From contig JAQGMR010000016.1 in assembly GCA_028292265.1 (NCBI GenBank), positions 1 through 60,624 of the forward strand: 60,624 bases of DNA. The letters run 5' to 3'. This DNA is from Herminiimonas sp. GTDB taxonomy: Bacteria; Pseudomonadota; Gammaproteobacteria; Burkholderiales; Burkholderiaceae_D. Position numbers and translations under genes: made by a program. Every line of letters starts with the position of its first letter. Position 1 is the first letter of the stretch. Of the stretch, positions 1-7,806 are shown piece by piece. Below the pieces are notes generated by a model. It saw only the letters and a list, made by a program, of their open reading frames with translations. It was not told where the DNA came from and made no database searches.

Positions 1-1089
1 GGCATCATGGTCACCGGCAGCCACAACCCGCCCGACTACAACGGCTTCAAGATGGTGTTGTCGGGCGAAGCGATTTATGGCGACGCCATCCAGGCGCTCT
101 ATCAGGCAATTGCCGGCAACGATCTGGAAAAGGGTAGCGGCACTTACCGCCAGCATGACTTGCGCACACAGTATCTGCAGCGCATCGTCGGGGACGTCAA
201 GCTGGCGCGGCCCATGAAGATTGCCGTGGACTGCGGCAACGGCGTGGCCGGTGCCTTTGCGGGTGACCTGTACCGCATGCTGGGCTGCGAAGTCACCGAA
301 CTGTTCTGCGATGTGGATGGCACTTTCCCGAACCACCATCCCGACCCGGCCCATCCCGAAAACCTGCAGGACCTGATCGCCTGCCTGCGCGAGACCGACA
401 ATGAAATCGGCCTGGCTTTCGATGGTGACGGCGATCGCCTTGGCGTGGTCACGAAAGATGGCCAGATCATCTATCCAGACCGGCAGCTGATGCTGTTTGC
501 CAAGGACGTGCTGAAACGCCATCCGGGCGGCACCATCCTGTACGACGTCAAGTGCACGCGCCATCTTGCGCCGTGGATTGCGCAGCACGGTGGCCACGCG
601 ATGATGTGGAAGACCGGGCATTCGCTGGTCAAGGCCAAGATGCGCGAGACTGGCGCGCCGCTCGGTGGCGAGATGAGCGGCCACGTGTTTTTCAAGGACC
701 GCTGGTACGGCTTCGATGACGGCCTCTATGCCGGTGCTCGGTTGCTGGAATTGCTGAGCCGCGAGCCCGATCCGTCGGCATTGCTCAACGCGCTGCCGCA
801 ATCGACCAGCACACCGGAACTGCAACTGAAGCTGGCAGAGGGGGAAAGCTTCGCGTTAATAGAACGCATGCAGCGCGAGGCCAGCTTTCCGGGCGCCGAG
901 CACATCATCACCATTGACGGCTTGCGGGTGGAATACAAGGATGGCTTTGGGTTGGCGCGTTCGTCCAATACCACGCCGGTGATCGTGATGCGCTTTGAAG
1001 CGGAATCGACGGAGGCGCTGACGCGCATCCAGGGTGAATTCAGGCGCGCGATTTTGGGCGTGAAGCCAGACGCGGTTTTGCCGTACTGA
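1..1089 (+). CDS. manB: Phosphomannomutase/phosphoglucomutase, 5'-truncated by window edge
   Basis: Cytoplasmic enzyme interconverting hexose-6-phosphate and hexose-1-phosphate; here it probably makes mannose-1-phosphate for ManC (manC lies at 30641-32062). The frame is open to base 1, so the ATG at 7 is internal: it lies in the phosphoserine loop (TGSHNP). Other family marks are the metal-binding DGDGDRLG at about residue 145, the sugar-binding loop GGEMSGHVFF near 225 and the phosphate-binding RSSNTTP near 320. Compared with AlgC-type proteins (about 460 residues, active Ser near 108), roughly 100 N-terminal residues are missing off the left edge. Family assignment is secure; mannose versus glucose preference is inferred from context. 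Confidence 0.93.
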   Translation, partial: GIMVTGSHNPPDYNGFKMVLSGEAIYGDAIQALYQAIAGNDLEKGSGTYRQHDLRTQYLQRIVGDVKLARPMKIAVDCGNGVAGAFAGDLYRMLGCEVTELFCDVDGTFPNHHPDPAHPENLQDLIACLRETDNEIGLAFDGDGDRLGVVTKDGQIIYPDRQLMLFAKDVLKRHPGGTILYDVKCTRHLAPWIAQHGGHAMMWKTGHSLVKAKMRETGAPLGGEMSGHVFFKDRWYGFDDGLYAGARLLELLSREPDPSALLNALPQSTSTPELQLKLAEGESFALIERMQREASFPGAEHIITIDGLRVEYKDGFGLARSSNTTPVIVMRFEAESTEALTRIQGEFRRAILGVKPDAVLPY

Positions 1090-1155
1090 GGCAGCGAAAG
1101 CACAAGCGCGTTCAATGCCGAGGCCGTCCGGTTCGCAACGCAACAGAATAAACTT

Positions 1156-2364
1156 GGGAACAGTGACAATGAAATCGACTCAAGGCGCATCCGGATGGCG
1201 CCAGTCTTATGAAAAGGCTTCGGTCTCGCTCCGATCCGATCCGGGGCAGGATCCAACACAATTTGAGGCAAGGATTCACGAGAACGAAATTCCGGCTTTT
1301 GTCGAAGCAGAACTCGAGCGTCTGTATGGCAGCATCTACTCGTGTTTGAAGCAGTTTCGAATCTACGACGGCGTGGTTCACGGTGTCCATACCTATGTCG
1401 CGCGCGACATGCATGGGATACAGGACATCCTGCTGTTCCGGGTAACCGGTGGACGGGTCAAAGTGCTTAATGAAGTCATTCGGCTGGATGGCGCCGATGT
1501 TGAGCGCTTCGCCAAGCTGGTTTTTGCGCACTTCAAGGAGGCGCAACTGATCTCATTCAAGGCCATCCAAAATAATATTGAGCGACTTCCGTTCGCGCAC
1601 CAGCGCCATAATTGCCTGGAGGATATCGTGCTTGCGCTTCCTGCTTCCGCGCAGGCGTACCACGCCAGCCTTGGCAAGAATACACGCCGCAACATCAAGC
1701 GTTACGGCGAGCGCCTTCGTGCGGCCTTTCCTTCATTCACCTTTGACGTGTACGAAAAAGGCGAAGCCACTGACGCCGACCTGCGTGCCATTGTCGGGCT
1801 CAACCATGCCCGCATGGAAGGCAAGAACAAGCAGTCCGATATTGACTATAGCGAAGAAGACCGCCTGATCGCACTGACCCGCCAATGCGGCCTGGTCGGC
1901 GTATGCCGTATTGACGGCAAGGTTTGCGCAGGGGCGATGAGTTTTCGCGCTGGCGATAACTACTTCCTCAATGTACTGGCGCATGACCCAGCCTATGATG
2001 AGTACTGGCTTGGCATGCTGTGCTGCTACATGACGATTTGCGAATGCATCGCGCGCGGCGGTCGGGAATTCCATTTTCTGTGGGGCCGGTACGACTACAA
2101 GTTTACTTTGCTTGCCGTGGCACGCGATCTGGAACGCCTGGTGATTTACCGATCGCGCGGCAAGATGCTGTCGAACCTGGACGTATGGCTCAAGACCGCA
2201 ATGGAGGACTGGTCGCGCCGCGCCAACCAGCGCTTGCATGCAGCAAAGCGCGGCAACACGGCGGGATCCCGTTTTGCCTTGCGTGTGCTCGAAGCTTATC
2301 GCAGCGCGCGCCGGATCGGCGATGTGCTATCGACGCGGACGTCGAGCCGGTAGGGAACAGTGAC
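1156..2364. repeat. 12-bp direct repeats bracketing the GNAT gene
   Basis: GGGAACAGTGAC occurs at 1156-1167, directly before the likely ATG at 1169, and again at 2353-2364, starting on the last base of the TAG stop. The two copies bracket exactly one gene. Whether this is chance or a scar of gene acquisition cannot be decided from one sequence. Confidence 0.5.
1169..2353 (+). CDS. FemAB-like GNAT acetyltransferase of an EPS locus
   Basis: Predicted cytoplasmic acyl-CoA-dependent N-acyltransferase of the FemAB/BioF2-like GNAT class (Acetyltransf_6 type), often found beside polysaccharide genes; substrate unknown. Family-like stretches are SLGKNTRRNIKRY near residue 165, VGVCRIDGKVCAGAMSFRAG near 240-260 and FLWGRYDYKFTLLA near 300. 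The ATG at 1169 is preferred (394 aa) because a GGGAA stretch precedes it; an in-frame ATG at 1115 would add 18 unremarkable residues. It lies 79 nt after the phosphomannomutase and about 100 nt before the GMC oxidoreductase, so the three are probably co-transcribed. Acylation of an amino-sugar precursor is an inference. Confidence 0.75.
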   Translation: MKSTQGASGWRQSYEKASVSLRSDPGQDPTQFEARIHENEIPAFVEAELERLYGSIYSCLKQFRIYDGVVHGVHTYVARDMHGIQDILLFRVTGGRVKVLNEVIRLDGADVERFAKLVFAHFKEAQLISFKAIQNNIERLPFAHQRHNCLEDIVLALPASAQAYHASLGKNTRRNIKRYGERLRAAFPSFTFDVYEKGEATDADLRAIVGLNHARMEGKNKQSDIDYSEEDRLIALTRQCGLVGVCRIDGKVCAGAMSFRAGDNYFLNVLAHDPAYDEYWLGMLCCYMTICECIARGGREFHFLWGRYDYKFTLLAVARDLERLVIYRSRGKMLSNLDVWLKTAMEDWSRRANQRLHAAKRGNTAGSRFALRVLEAYRSARRIGDVLSTRTSSR

Positions 2365-2451
2365 GGCCGCAGGGGAGCGGTCGGCGCCAGCAGTTTTGGT
2401 TGAGGTTCGCCGCTGGCCGCGTTGTCGGGCCGGCACGAGGGGGAATAATAA

Positions 2452-4266
2452 ATGTTCATAGACACACGACGGGTCGAGCAGGACAGCAAGATAGAAAGCA
2501 CTGTATGCATCGTCGGCGGCGGCGTTGCAGGCATTACCTTGGCGCGAGAACTGGAGCGAAAGGGGATCGCGACGGTCCTGCTCGAAAGCGGCGGATTCGA
2601 GCCCGACGATGAGACGCGCGACCTGTATCGCGGTGAAGACGTCGGCTTGCCCTATAGCTTCGCGGACGGCTGCAGGGGCCGCTTCCTGGGGGGTAGCAGC
2701 AATTGCTGGGGCGGCTGGTGCCGCCCACTTGACGCATGGGACTTCGACAAGCGGGACTGGATTCCGCATAGTGGCTGGCCATTCCGACTTGCGGAGTTGG
2801 CGCCGTTTTACGAACGCACGCACGCGCTGCTAAAGCTCGGCCCAAACAATTTCGACCCAGGGTTCTGGGAAAAAGCGATCAATCGTTCCGACGTGCGGCG
2901 TATACCTCTAGTAACTGGAAACGTTCGCGACACCGTATCTCAGTTCAGTCCTCCCGCGCGGTTCGGCAAACTGTACCGGGCCGAGCTTCGCGAGGCGCGC
3001 CATGTCCGGGTTTTTCTGTATGCCAATGCGACCAACATTGACACCGATCCGGATGGCAAACGTGTCACCCGCATCGAAGCGTCCACGCTCACCGGTCGGC
3101 GCATGACAGTGTCGGCACGAATCTATGTTCTGGCCACAGGCGGTATTGAGAATGCGCGCCTGCTGCTGGCCTCCAATAAGGTGCAGGCTGCGGGATTGGG
3201 GAATGACCATGATCTCGTCGGGCGCTTCTTCATGGACCATCCGCGCCTGCAATCGGGCAGCGTCAAGTTTAGCCGCGACTGGTCGCGCAACAAGCTCTAC
3301 GACATCAAGTATCACTACATGAATTCCGCGGTGGCGGCGCACGGGACGCACATCGCTTCACAACTGGCGCTGGCGCCCGAAGTGCTGGAAAAAGAAAAGC
3401 TTCTCAACGCACGGGTGTGGTTCAACTCCGTGTTTCCAGGGGAGGGCAGTGAAGGGGCGCAGGCGCTATTCCGCTGCAAGCAGGCCCTGTTGCAGAAAGA
3501 GCAAGCTGGATGGAGCCTGTCGCAAGACCTGGCAACCATGGCCGCGCATCCTGTCGATACCGTGGGCTACGGATTCACGCGCCTGTTCCAACCACGGGCG
3601 CTGATTCGCAGTGTGCGGTTTCAGATCATCGTCGAACCCACGCCAAACCCGGATAGCCGCGTCACGCTATCGCCGACCCAGACCGACAAGCTTGGCATGC
3701 CCCGTGTGCAGGTCGACTGGCGCCTTGACGATCAGGTCCGGCGCACCTTCGACCGGACGCTCGACCTGCTTGCACGGGACATGCGGCAAAGCGGCGTTGC
3801 GGAGGTCACCCTGGACCCGCCGATTGAAGGCGGCGCGTGGCCGGCCTCCCTGGAAAAAGAGGGTACCTGGCATCACATGGGCACCACTCGCATGCATGCC
3901 TCGCCCCAGTTCGGCGTGGTCGATGCCAATTGCCGCATGCACGGTGTGTCGAACTTGTATATTGCGGGCAGTTCGGTGTTCCCCACAGCCGGCGCAAACT
4001 TCCCGACAATCACGATTGCCGCTCTAACCCTTCGTCTTTCGGAGCACCTCGCCAGGGTTATCAATCACATCAGCTCCGGGTTGGGCGCCGCGGAGGTCGC
4101 TGATGCGGTCCACGCGGATGCGCCGAGTACGCTTGCAGCCGCTCAGGTCGCTGCCGACGCTACGTCGGTTGATGGGCGTTCGGACGGCATTCCCTTGCCT
4201 GTCGAGAGGCTTAAGCGCGCGCGTTCAGTGTTGATCAGTAGACGCTTTCAGACCGATAGCGCGTAA
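2452..4266 (+). CDS. GMC-family FAD-dependent oxidoreductase
   Basis: FAD flavoenzyme of the glucose-methanol-choline family, expected to oxidise an alcohol or sugar hydroxyl; substrate unknown. The N-terminal Rossmann motif GGGVAGITLARELERKG lies near residues 22-40, a GGSSNCWGGW FAD-contact segment near 80, and the C-terminal GMC signature runs from HHMGTTRM (about 475) to AGANFPTITIAA (about 510). About 60 weakly conserved residues follow. The length of 604 aa is normal to slightly long. A purine-rich GAGGGGGAATAATAA precedes the ATG, supporting this start. It sits between a GNAT and two GH16 genes, which suggests modification of the polymer or its precursor, but no transport signal is obvious, so action in the cytoplasm is assumed. 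Confidence 0.88.
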   Translation: MFIDTRRVEQDSKIESTVCIVGGGVAGITLARELERKGIATVLLESGGFEPDDETRDLYRGEDVGLPYSFADGCRGRFLGGSSNCWGGWCRPLDAWDFDKRDWIPHSGWPFRLAELAPFYERTHALLKLGPNNFDPGFWEKAINRSDVRRIPLVTGNVRDTVSQFSPPARFGKLYRAELREARHVRVFLYANATNIDTDPDGKRVTRIEASTLTGRRMTVSARIYVLATGGIENARLLLASNKVQAAGLGNDHDLVGRFFMDHPRLQSGSVKFSRDWSRNKLYDIKYHYMNSAVAAHGTHIASQLALAPEVLEKEKLLNARVWFNSVFPGEGSEGAQALFRCKQALLQKEQAGWSLSQDLATMAAHPVDTVGYGFTRLFQPRALIRSVRFQIIVEPTPNPDSRVTLSPTQTDKLGMPRVQVDWRLDDQVRRTFDRTLDLLARDMRQSGVAEVTLDPPIEGGAWPASLEKEGTWHHMGTTRMHASPQFGVVDANCRMHGVSNLYIAGSSVFPTAGANFPTITIAALTLRLSEHLARVINHISSGLGAAEVADAVHADAPSTLAAAQVAADATSVDGRSDGIPLPVERLKRARSVLISRRFQTDSA

Positions 4267-4392
4267 TCACGAGCGATTGAGGTTCAGCAGCCAGTGCGGC
4301 AGAAGCTGCCCGCATAGCGTCTCTTGCCTGCTGCCGCATGCTGGCACAGCGCCGCGACAGGTCAGGGAAAACCCGCTGCAACCGTGCATATG

Positions 4393-4425
4393 AAAAACCG
4401 GGCCGACTTTGGTCCGGTTTTTTTT
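4393..4425 (+). terminator. Rho-independent terminator after the GMC gene
   Basis: AAACCGGGCC pairs with GGTCCGGTTT across a six-base GACTTT loop (one G-U pair), followed by a run of Ts. It lies 127 nt after the GMC stop and probably ends the manB-GNAT-GMC transcript. Confidence 0.85.
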
Positions 4426-4480
4426 CGGTGCGCGTTCCGGACCCCATTTTCGTCTGTGCCGGTTGCGCTATGCCGTGCGG

Positions 4481-4590
4481 GGGGTAATCCCCATCTTTTA
4501 GCAGTCGCCGCAGGCAGAAACCCGGCAGCCGTAGCCAGCCGCTGCTTTGGGTGAATCTGCCCAGTGCCAGGTCCTCGGGGTAATTACCCC
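4481..4590. promoter_or_regulatory. Pair of GGGGTAAT palindromes, candidate operator
   Basis: GGGGTAATTACCCC (4577-4590) is a perfect 14-bp palindrome. GGGGTAATCCCC (4481-4492) shares its left half with a shorter centre. They are 96 bp apart in a non-coding region and lack the T tract of a terminator, so binding sites for a dimeric regulator are plausible. The regulator is unknown. Confidence 0.4.
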
Positions 4591-4761
4591 AGCATCAACC
4601 GGGATGCCCGCTTTACTCCGTTTCCCCATCTTTCTCGCGCCGCCGTCGCCATCGCGCTGCCCCGAAAGCAGACTGCGCCTTCAGTTCCAGCGACATTTCC
4701 TTGCCGCCAACTGCCGAACCGACAACTAATTTCCCGCAGTAAAAATTTACTTTTTCTCCCC

Positions 4762-4790
4762 GGAACTATTTATCACGGGCAATGCTCAGA
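4762..4790 (+). promoter_or_regulatory. Candidate RpoE/AlgU-type promoter of GH16 gene 1
   Basis: GGAACTA (4762-4768), 17 nt, then TCAGA (4786-4790), followed by AC. This resembles the GAACTT-N16/17-TCnnA class read by RpoE/AlgU sigma factors. The same words with the same spacing occur upstream of the second GH16 gene, while the spacer has largely diverged. The predicted transcript start is near 4797, giving a leader of about 55 nt. Confidence 0.55.
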
Positions 4791-4852
4791 CACGGGTATT
4801 TGGATGAGGCTTGATATGGATCAAGCCCGACTTAACGCTTGAGGGAACTCCC

Positions 4853-5887
4853 ATGAATGATGTGTTCTTTAACCGTTCGCTGCGTGCCGTGTCCTGCGCA
4901 AGCCTGACCGCGCTCCTCCTCGCCTCATGCGGCGGTGGGGGTTCCAGTTCCGATCCGTCTGCAACCGCTTCCAGCGCAGCACTTGCGCCAGTCGCAGACG
5001 CCTCAGCTGCCGTAATAGGCACCACAGACGTTTCGACCGCCGCCGCGCGCACCACTCCGATGCCTGCCACTTCCAAAGGCACGCCGACCACGCCGACTGC
5101 TTCCACTACACCCGTCACAACCGTAACGACTCCAGTGGTAGCTCCCGCTCCAGCTGCAGCGCCAGTGCCAGCTCCAACGGCGACCGCGTCTGCACCGGCG
5201 CCCTTTGGCCAGGATGCCAGCGTCTACGCGCTTTCTTTTGCAGAAGAATTTGACAATGGTCTGAACTCGTCGGTCTGGAACGACCATATCTGGTACGAAA
5301 GCTCCAATGCGACCAAGAACTACTCGGTGACCAACGGCGCATTGAACATTTGGCCACAGCGCGACGCGAGCGGCAATTTCTTCAACCGTACGATCGATAC
5401 AGACGGCCATTTTTACCAAACGTACGGCTATTTCGAGATCGAAGCGAAGCTCCCGGTCGGGAAGGGCACCTGGCCGGCATTCTGGCTCTTTAACCATATC
5501 GATAACCGCCGTCCCGAAATCGACATCATGGAAGCTTATGCCGGCGGTGGCCCGTCGAGCGGCTGGTCGGACAGCAACCTGCACCCGACCGCGTACGGCG
5601 CGACGATCTGGAAAGACGCCAACGTGCAGGGCGGCTACAAGATGATCCAGACGCCTGATCTGTCGGCCGGCTTCCATAAATATGCGATCAAATGGGAAGC
5701 CAACAAGCAGACATTCTATTTCGACGGTACAGCCGTGTTCACACAGGCCGTCACCATGGGCGACCCGATGTACATGATGCTTGACCTTTGGTACGGCAGC
5801 GCCAGCGGCGCCGCAGACGGCACCACGCCGACCGGCACTGGCAATGCCTACCAGGTGAATTACGTCCGTGCGTGGAAATTCAAATAA
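4853..5887 (+). CDS. GH16 family glycoside hydrolase lipoprotein (copy 1)
   Basis: Predicted outer-membrane lipoprotein endo-beta-glucanase/galactanase-type enzyme of family GH16, likely cutting the polymer made by this locus. The signal peptide ends in lipobox LLASC with Cys26 followed by glycines, favouring outer-membrane sorting. A Thr/Pro/Ala-rich linker spans about 30-118 and the GH16 fold about 125-344. The catalytic motif EIDIME gives Glu222 as nucleophile, Asp224 as helper and Glu227 as acid/base. The ATG at 4853 is chosen because GAGGGAAC precedes it and it gives a proper lipoprotein signal; an in-frame TTG at 4811 does not. It is closely related to the next gene. Polymer specificity is inferred from context. 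Confidence 0.9.
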   Translation: MNDVFFNRSLRAVSCASLTALLLASCGGGGSSSDPSATASSAALAPVADASAAVIGTTDVSTAAARTTPMPATSKGTPTTPTASTTPVTTVTTPVVAPAPAAAPVPAPTATASAPAPFGQDASVYALSFAEEFDNGLNSSVWNDHIWYESSNATKNYSVTNGALNIWPQRDASGNFFNRTIDTDGHFYQTYGYFEIEAKLPVGKGTWPAFWLFNHIDNRRPEIDIMEAYAGGGPSSGWSDSNLHPTAYGATIWKDANVQGGYKMIQTPDLSAGFHKYAIKWEANKQTFYFDGTAVFTQAVTMGDPMYMMLDLWYGSASGAADGTTPTGTGNAYQVNYVRAWKFK

Positions 5888-5960
5888 GCGAGCGTGATAT
5901 TGATTTGAAAAGGGAGTAAGGCACCGGATCCAGAAACGCCGGTAAAGGGTGAATTGACGG

Positions 5961-5994
5961 GAGGCTTGGCAAGAGATTGCCGGCCTCTTTTTTT
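5961..5994 (+). terminator. Rho-independent terminator after GH16 gene 1
   Basis: Two-part stem: GAGGC pairs with GCCTC and GGCAA with TTGCC around a GAGA loop, followed by seven or more Ts. It implies that each GH16 gene has its own transcript. Confidence 0.85.
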
Positions 5995-6357
5995 GTTTGC
6001 ATTCTGCCCTCGGAAACGTGGCCGTCTTACGAAAAGACCATCAACGTTTCCAGCTTTTCCTGTCGCTGGAATGAAACGAATCCCCAAGAAATTCGAAAAA
6101 TTATTCGACTTTTTTCGTTTGCTTTAGAAGTAGACCGATTTGCCACGTCTCAAGGCCGTGAAACGGCTACTGGGTCAACCACAAAATGTGCCGCGCACTC
6201 CCGCCTTTTGCCTATGAGAACGGGCTGGTTTGCCGCAAAAAATTCCCGTCAATCTGGTCGGCCGTAATGCGGGTTTTGGCGTATGTAATTCGCAATACAA
6301 GGCGGTTTTATTTCTTGCCAAAAACATTATCCCCAAGAAAAGTACGGCTTTCCAGTC

Positions 6358-6386
6358 GGAACTATTTCCGAAACGCTTCTCTCAGA
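6358..6386 (+). promoter_or_regulatory. Candidate RpoE/AlgU-type promoter of GH16 gene 2
   Basis: GGAACTA (6358-6364), N17, TCAGA (6382-6386): the same words and spacing as at 4762-4790. The matching blocks extend to CGGAACTATTT and CTCAGAC in both copies. The predicted start is near 6393, about 52 nt before the ATG. Confidence 0.55.
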
Positions 6387-6444
6387 CGTTGGCTTGTTGC
6401 ATGTAATTGCGCTGCATCAATACTACTTTTGAGAGGAATACCCC

Positions 6445-7371
6445 ATGTTCAACGTGTCAATTCTCCGACGTTCGATTCAAGCTGTGACCTGTGCTGGCGT
6501 AGCAAGCCTGATGTTGGCTTCCTGCGGTGGCGGCGGCAGTAGCGACGCCGGCCAATCCACGCCAAGCGCGGCAGTGTCCTCCGCACCAGATGCGCTGCTT
6601 GCTGCAGACGCCGCCAACGTGACATCCCCCGCCACTGCCGCCGCTGCCGCACCCGCCGCGAGCGCTTCAACCCCAGATTCCGGCCCGTTCGGCCAAGATG
6701 CCGGCGCCTATGCCCTGTCGTTCTCGGAAGAGTTCGACAAGGGACTCGACCCGTCGGTCTGGAATGACCACGTCTGGTACGAGGGTTCCAGCGAAACAAA
6801 GAACTATTCCGTTGACAACGGCTCCCTGAAGATCTGGCCGCAACGCGATGGCGGCGGCAAATTCTTCAACCGCACGGTCGATACTGATGGTCATTTCTAC
6901 CAGACCTACGGTTACTTTGAAGTCGAGGCGAAGCTGCCGGTTGGCAAAGGCACTTGGCCCGCGTTCTGGCTCTTCAACCATATCGATAACCGTCGTCCTG
7001 AAATCGATATTATGGAAGCCTACGCCGGCGGCGGCCCGTCGAGCGGCTGGTCCGACGGTAGCCTGCATCCGACCGCATATGGCGCAACCATCTGGAAAGA
7101 CGCCAACGTGCAGGGCGGATTCAAGATGATTCAGACGCCTGATCTTTCCTCAGACTTCCACAAGTATGCGATCAAGTGGGAAGCCAACAAGCAGACCTTC
7201 TATTTTGACGGCAAGGAGGTGATGACTCAGGACGTCACCATGGGCGACCCAATGTATCTCATGCTCGACCTGTGGTTCGGCAGCGCCAGCGGCGCCGGTG
7301 ACGACAGCACACCAACCGGTAAAGGAAACGCGTACGAGGTGAACTACGTCCGCGCCTGGAAATTCAAGTAA
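6445..7371 (+). CDS. GH16 family glycoside hydrolase lipoprotein (copy 2)
   Basis: Paralogue of the preceding gene and likewise a predicted outer-membrane lipoprotein GH16 endoglycanase. The lipobox is LMLASC with Cys27. The linker is shorter and Ala/Ser-rich (about 30-75), so the protein is 308 aa against 344. The catalytic EIDIME places Glu186, Asp188 and Glu191. The catalytic domains differ mainly by conservative changes, for example KGLDPS for NGLNSS and FGSASG for YGSASG, while the linkers do not align. The ATG follows GAGAGGAATACCCC. Tandem duplication with retained promoter words suggests two coexpressed enzymes of the same or slightly shifted specificity. Confidence 0.9.
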   Translation: MFNVSILRRSIQAVTCAGVASLMLASCGGGGSSDAGQSTPSAAVSSAPDALLAADAANVTSPATAAAAAPAASASTPDSGPFGQDAGAYALSFSEEFDKGLDPSVWNDHVWYEGSSETKNYSVDNGSLKIWPQRDGGGKFFNRTVDTDGHFYQTYGYFEVEAKLPVGKGTWPAFWLFNHIDNRRPEIDIMEAYAGGGPSSGWSDGSLHPTAYGATIWKDANVQGGFKMIQTPDLSSDFHKYAIKWEANKQTFYFDGKEVMTQDVTMGDPMYLMLDLWFGSASGAGDDSTPTGKGNAYEVNYVRAWKFK

Positions 7372-7806
7372 GGTTGTGACAACGGCATGCGGGCTCGAGC
7401 CCCATGTCGTGAAGTTTGAACAATGAAGCGAGGAGAAGGTCGTTATGCCAATCGGTATAGCGACCTTCTCTTTTTTTGCGTGCGTCTCCTGGCCGTGGGA
7501 TCTGCCTGCAACAAGGTTGCCGAAACGCTTCATTGACGCCTGCCAAAACAGAGATCCGACGCTGCGCCATGCTGGCAGTGCTGGAAAGCGCAACCACAGG
7601 CGGCCCTGGCGCGAAGTGTGGCCCAGCAGTGCCCGCCGCTGCCGGACCAGGAAGAATCGACTGAAGAATTTGTTCGCCGCCTCACATCGTGAATCGGCCT
7701 CACCTTGATGCGGGATTGATGACACACCGGGCTTGAGGCGGCCGGTTCCGGATATTCATATCGACTTCCCGCAGCCCGTTCGCCGGTATTTTCTAGTGGA
7801 GTCGAC
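7372..7806 (+). other. Intergenic region before the beta-helix gene
   Basis: A 435-nt gap. Apart from the terminator at 7433-7478 and a GTGGAG ribosome-binding site just before the ATG at 7807, no motif or gene was recognised. Confidence 0.5.
7433..7478 (+). terminator. Rho-independent terminator after GH16 gene 2
   Basis: GAGAAGGTCG pairs perfectly with CGACCTTCTC, with a secondary ATGCC/GGTAT pairing inside the loop, followed by eight Ts. Confidence 0.9.

Larger units (their letters stand above)
4267..4852 (+). promoter_or_regulatory. Intergenic regulatory region upstream of first GH16 gene
   Basis: A 586-nt gap with no convincing gene. It holds the terminator of the preceding operon (4393-4425), two related palindromes (GGGGTAATCCCC at 4481-4492 and GGGGTAATTACCCC at 4577-4590), a repeated CCCCATCTTT (4489-4498 and 4624-4633), an AT-rich stretch at 4730-4755 and an ECF-type promoter candidate at 4762-4790. 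The layout suggests a separately regulated promoter for the GH16 genes. Confidence 0.6.
5888..6444 (+). promoter_or_regulatory. Intergenic region between the two GH16 genes
   Basis: A 557-nt gap without a convincing gene. It begins with the terminator at 5961-5994 and ends with an ECF-type promoter candidate at 6358-6386 and the ribosome-binding site GAGAGGAA before the ATG at 6445. The middle is comparatively AT-rich (for example 6095-6125), unlike the flanking genes. Confidence 0.6.

Noticed and set aside
4330..4392. Possible riboswitch or small RNA before the terminator at 4393
   Set aside because: GC-rich with short pairings, but no match to cobalamin, c-di-GMP or other riboswitch cores that I could recognise.
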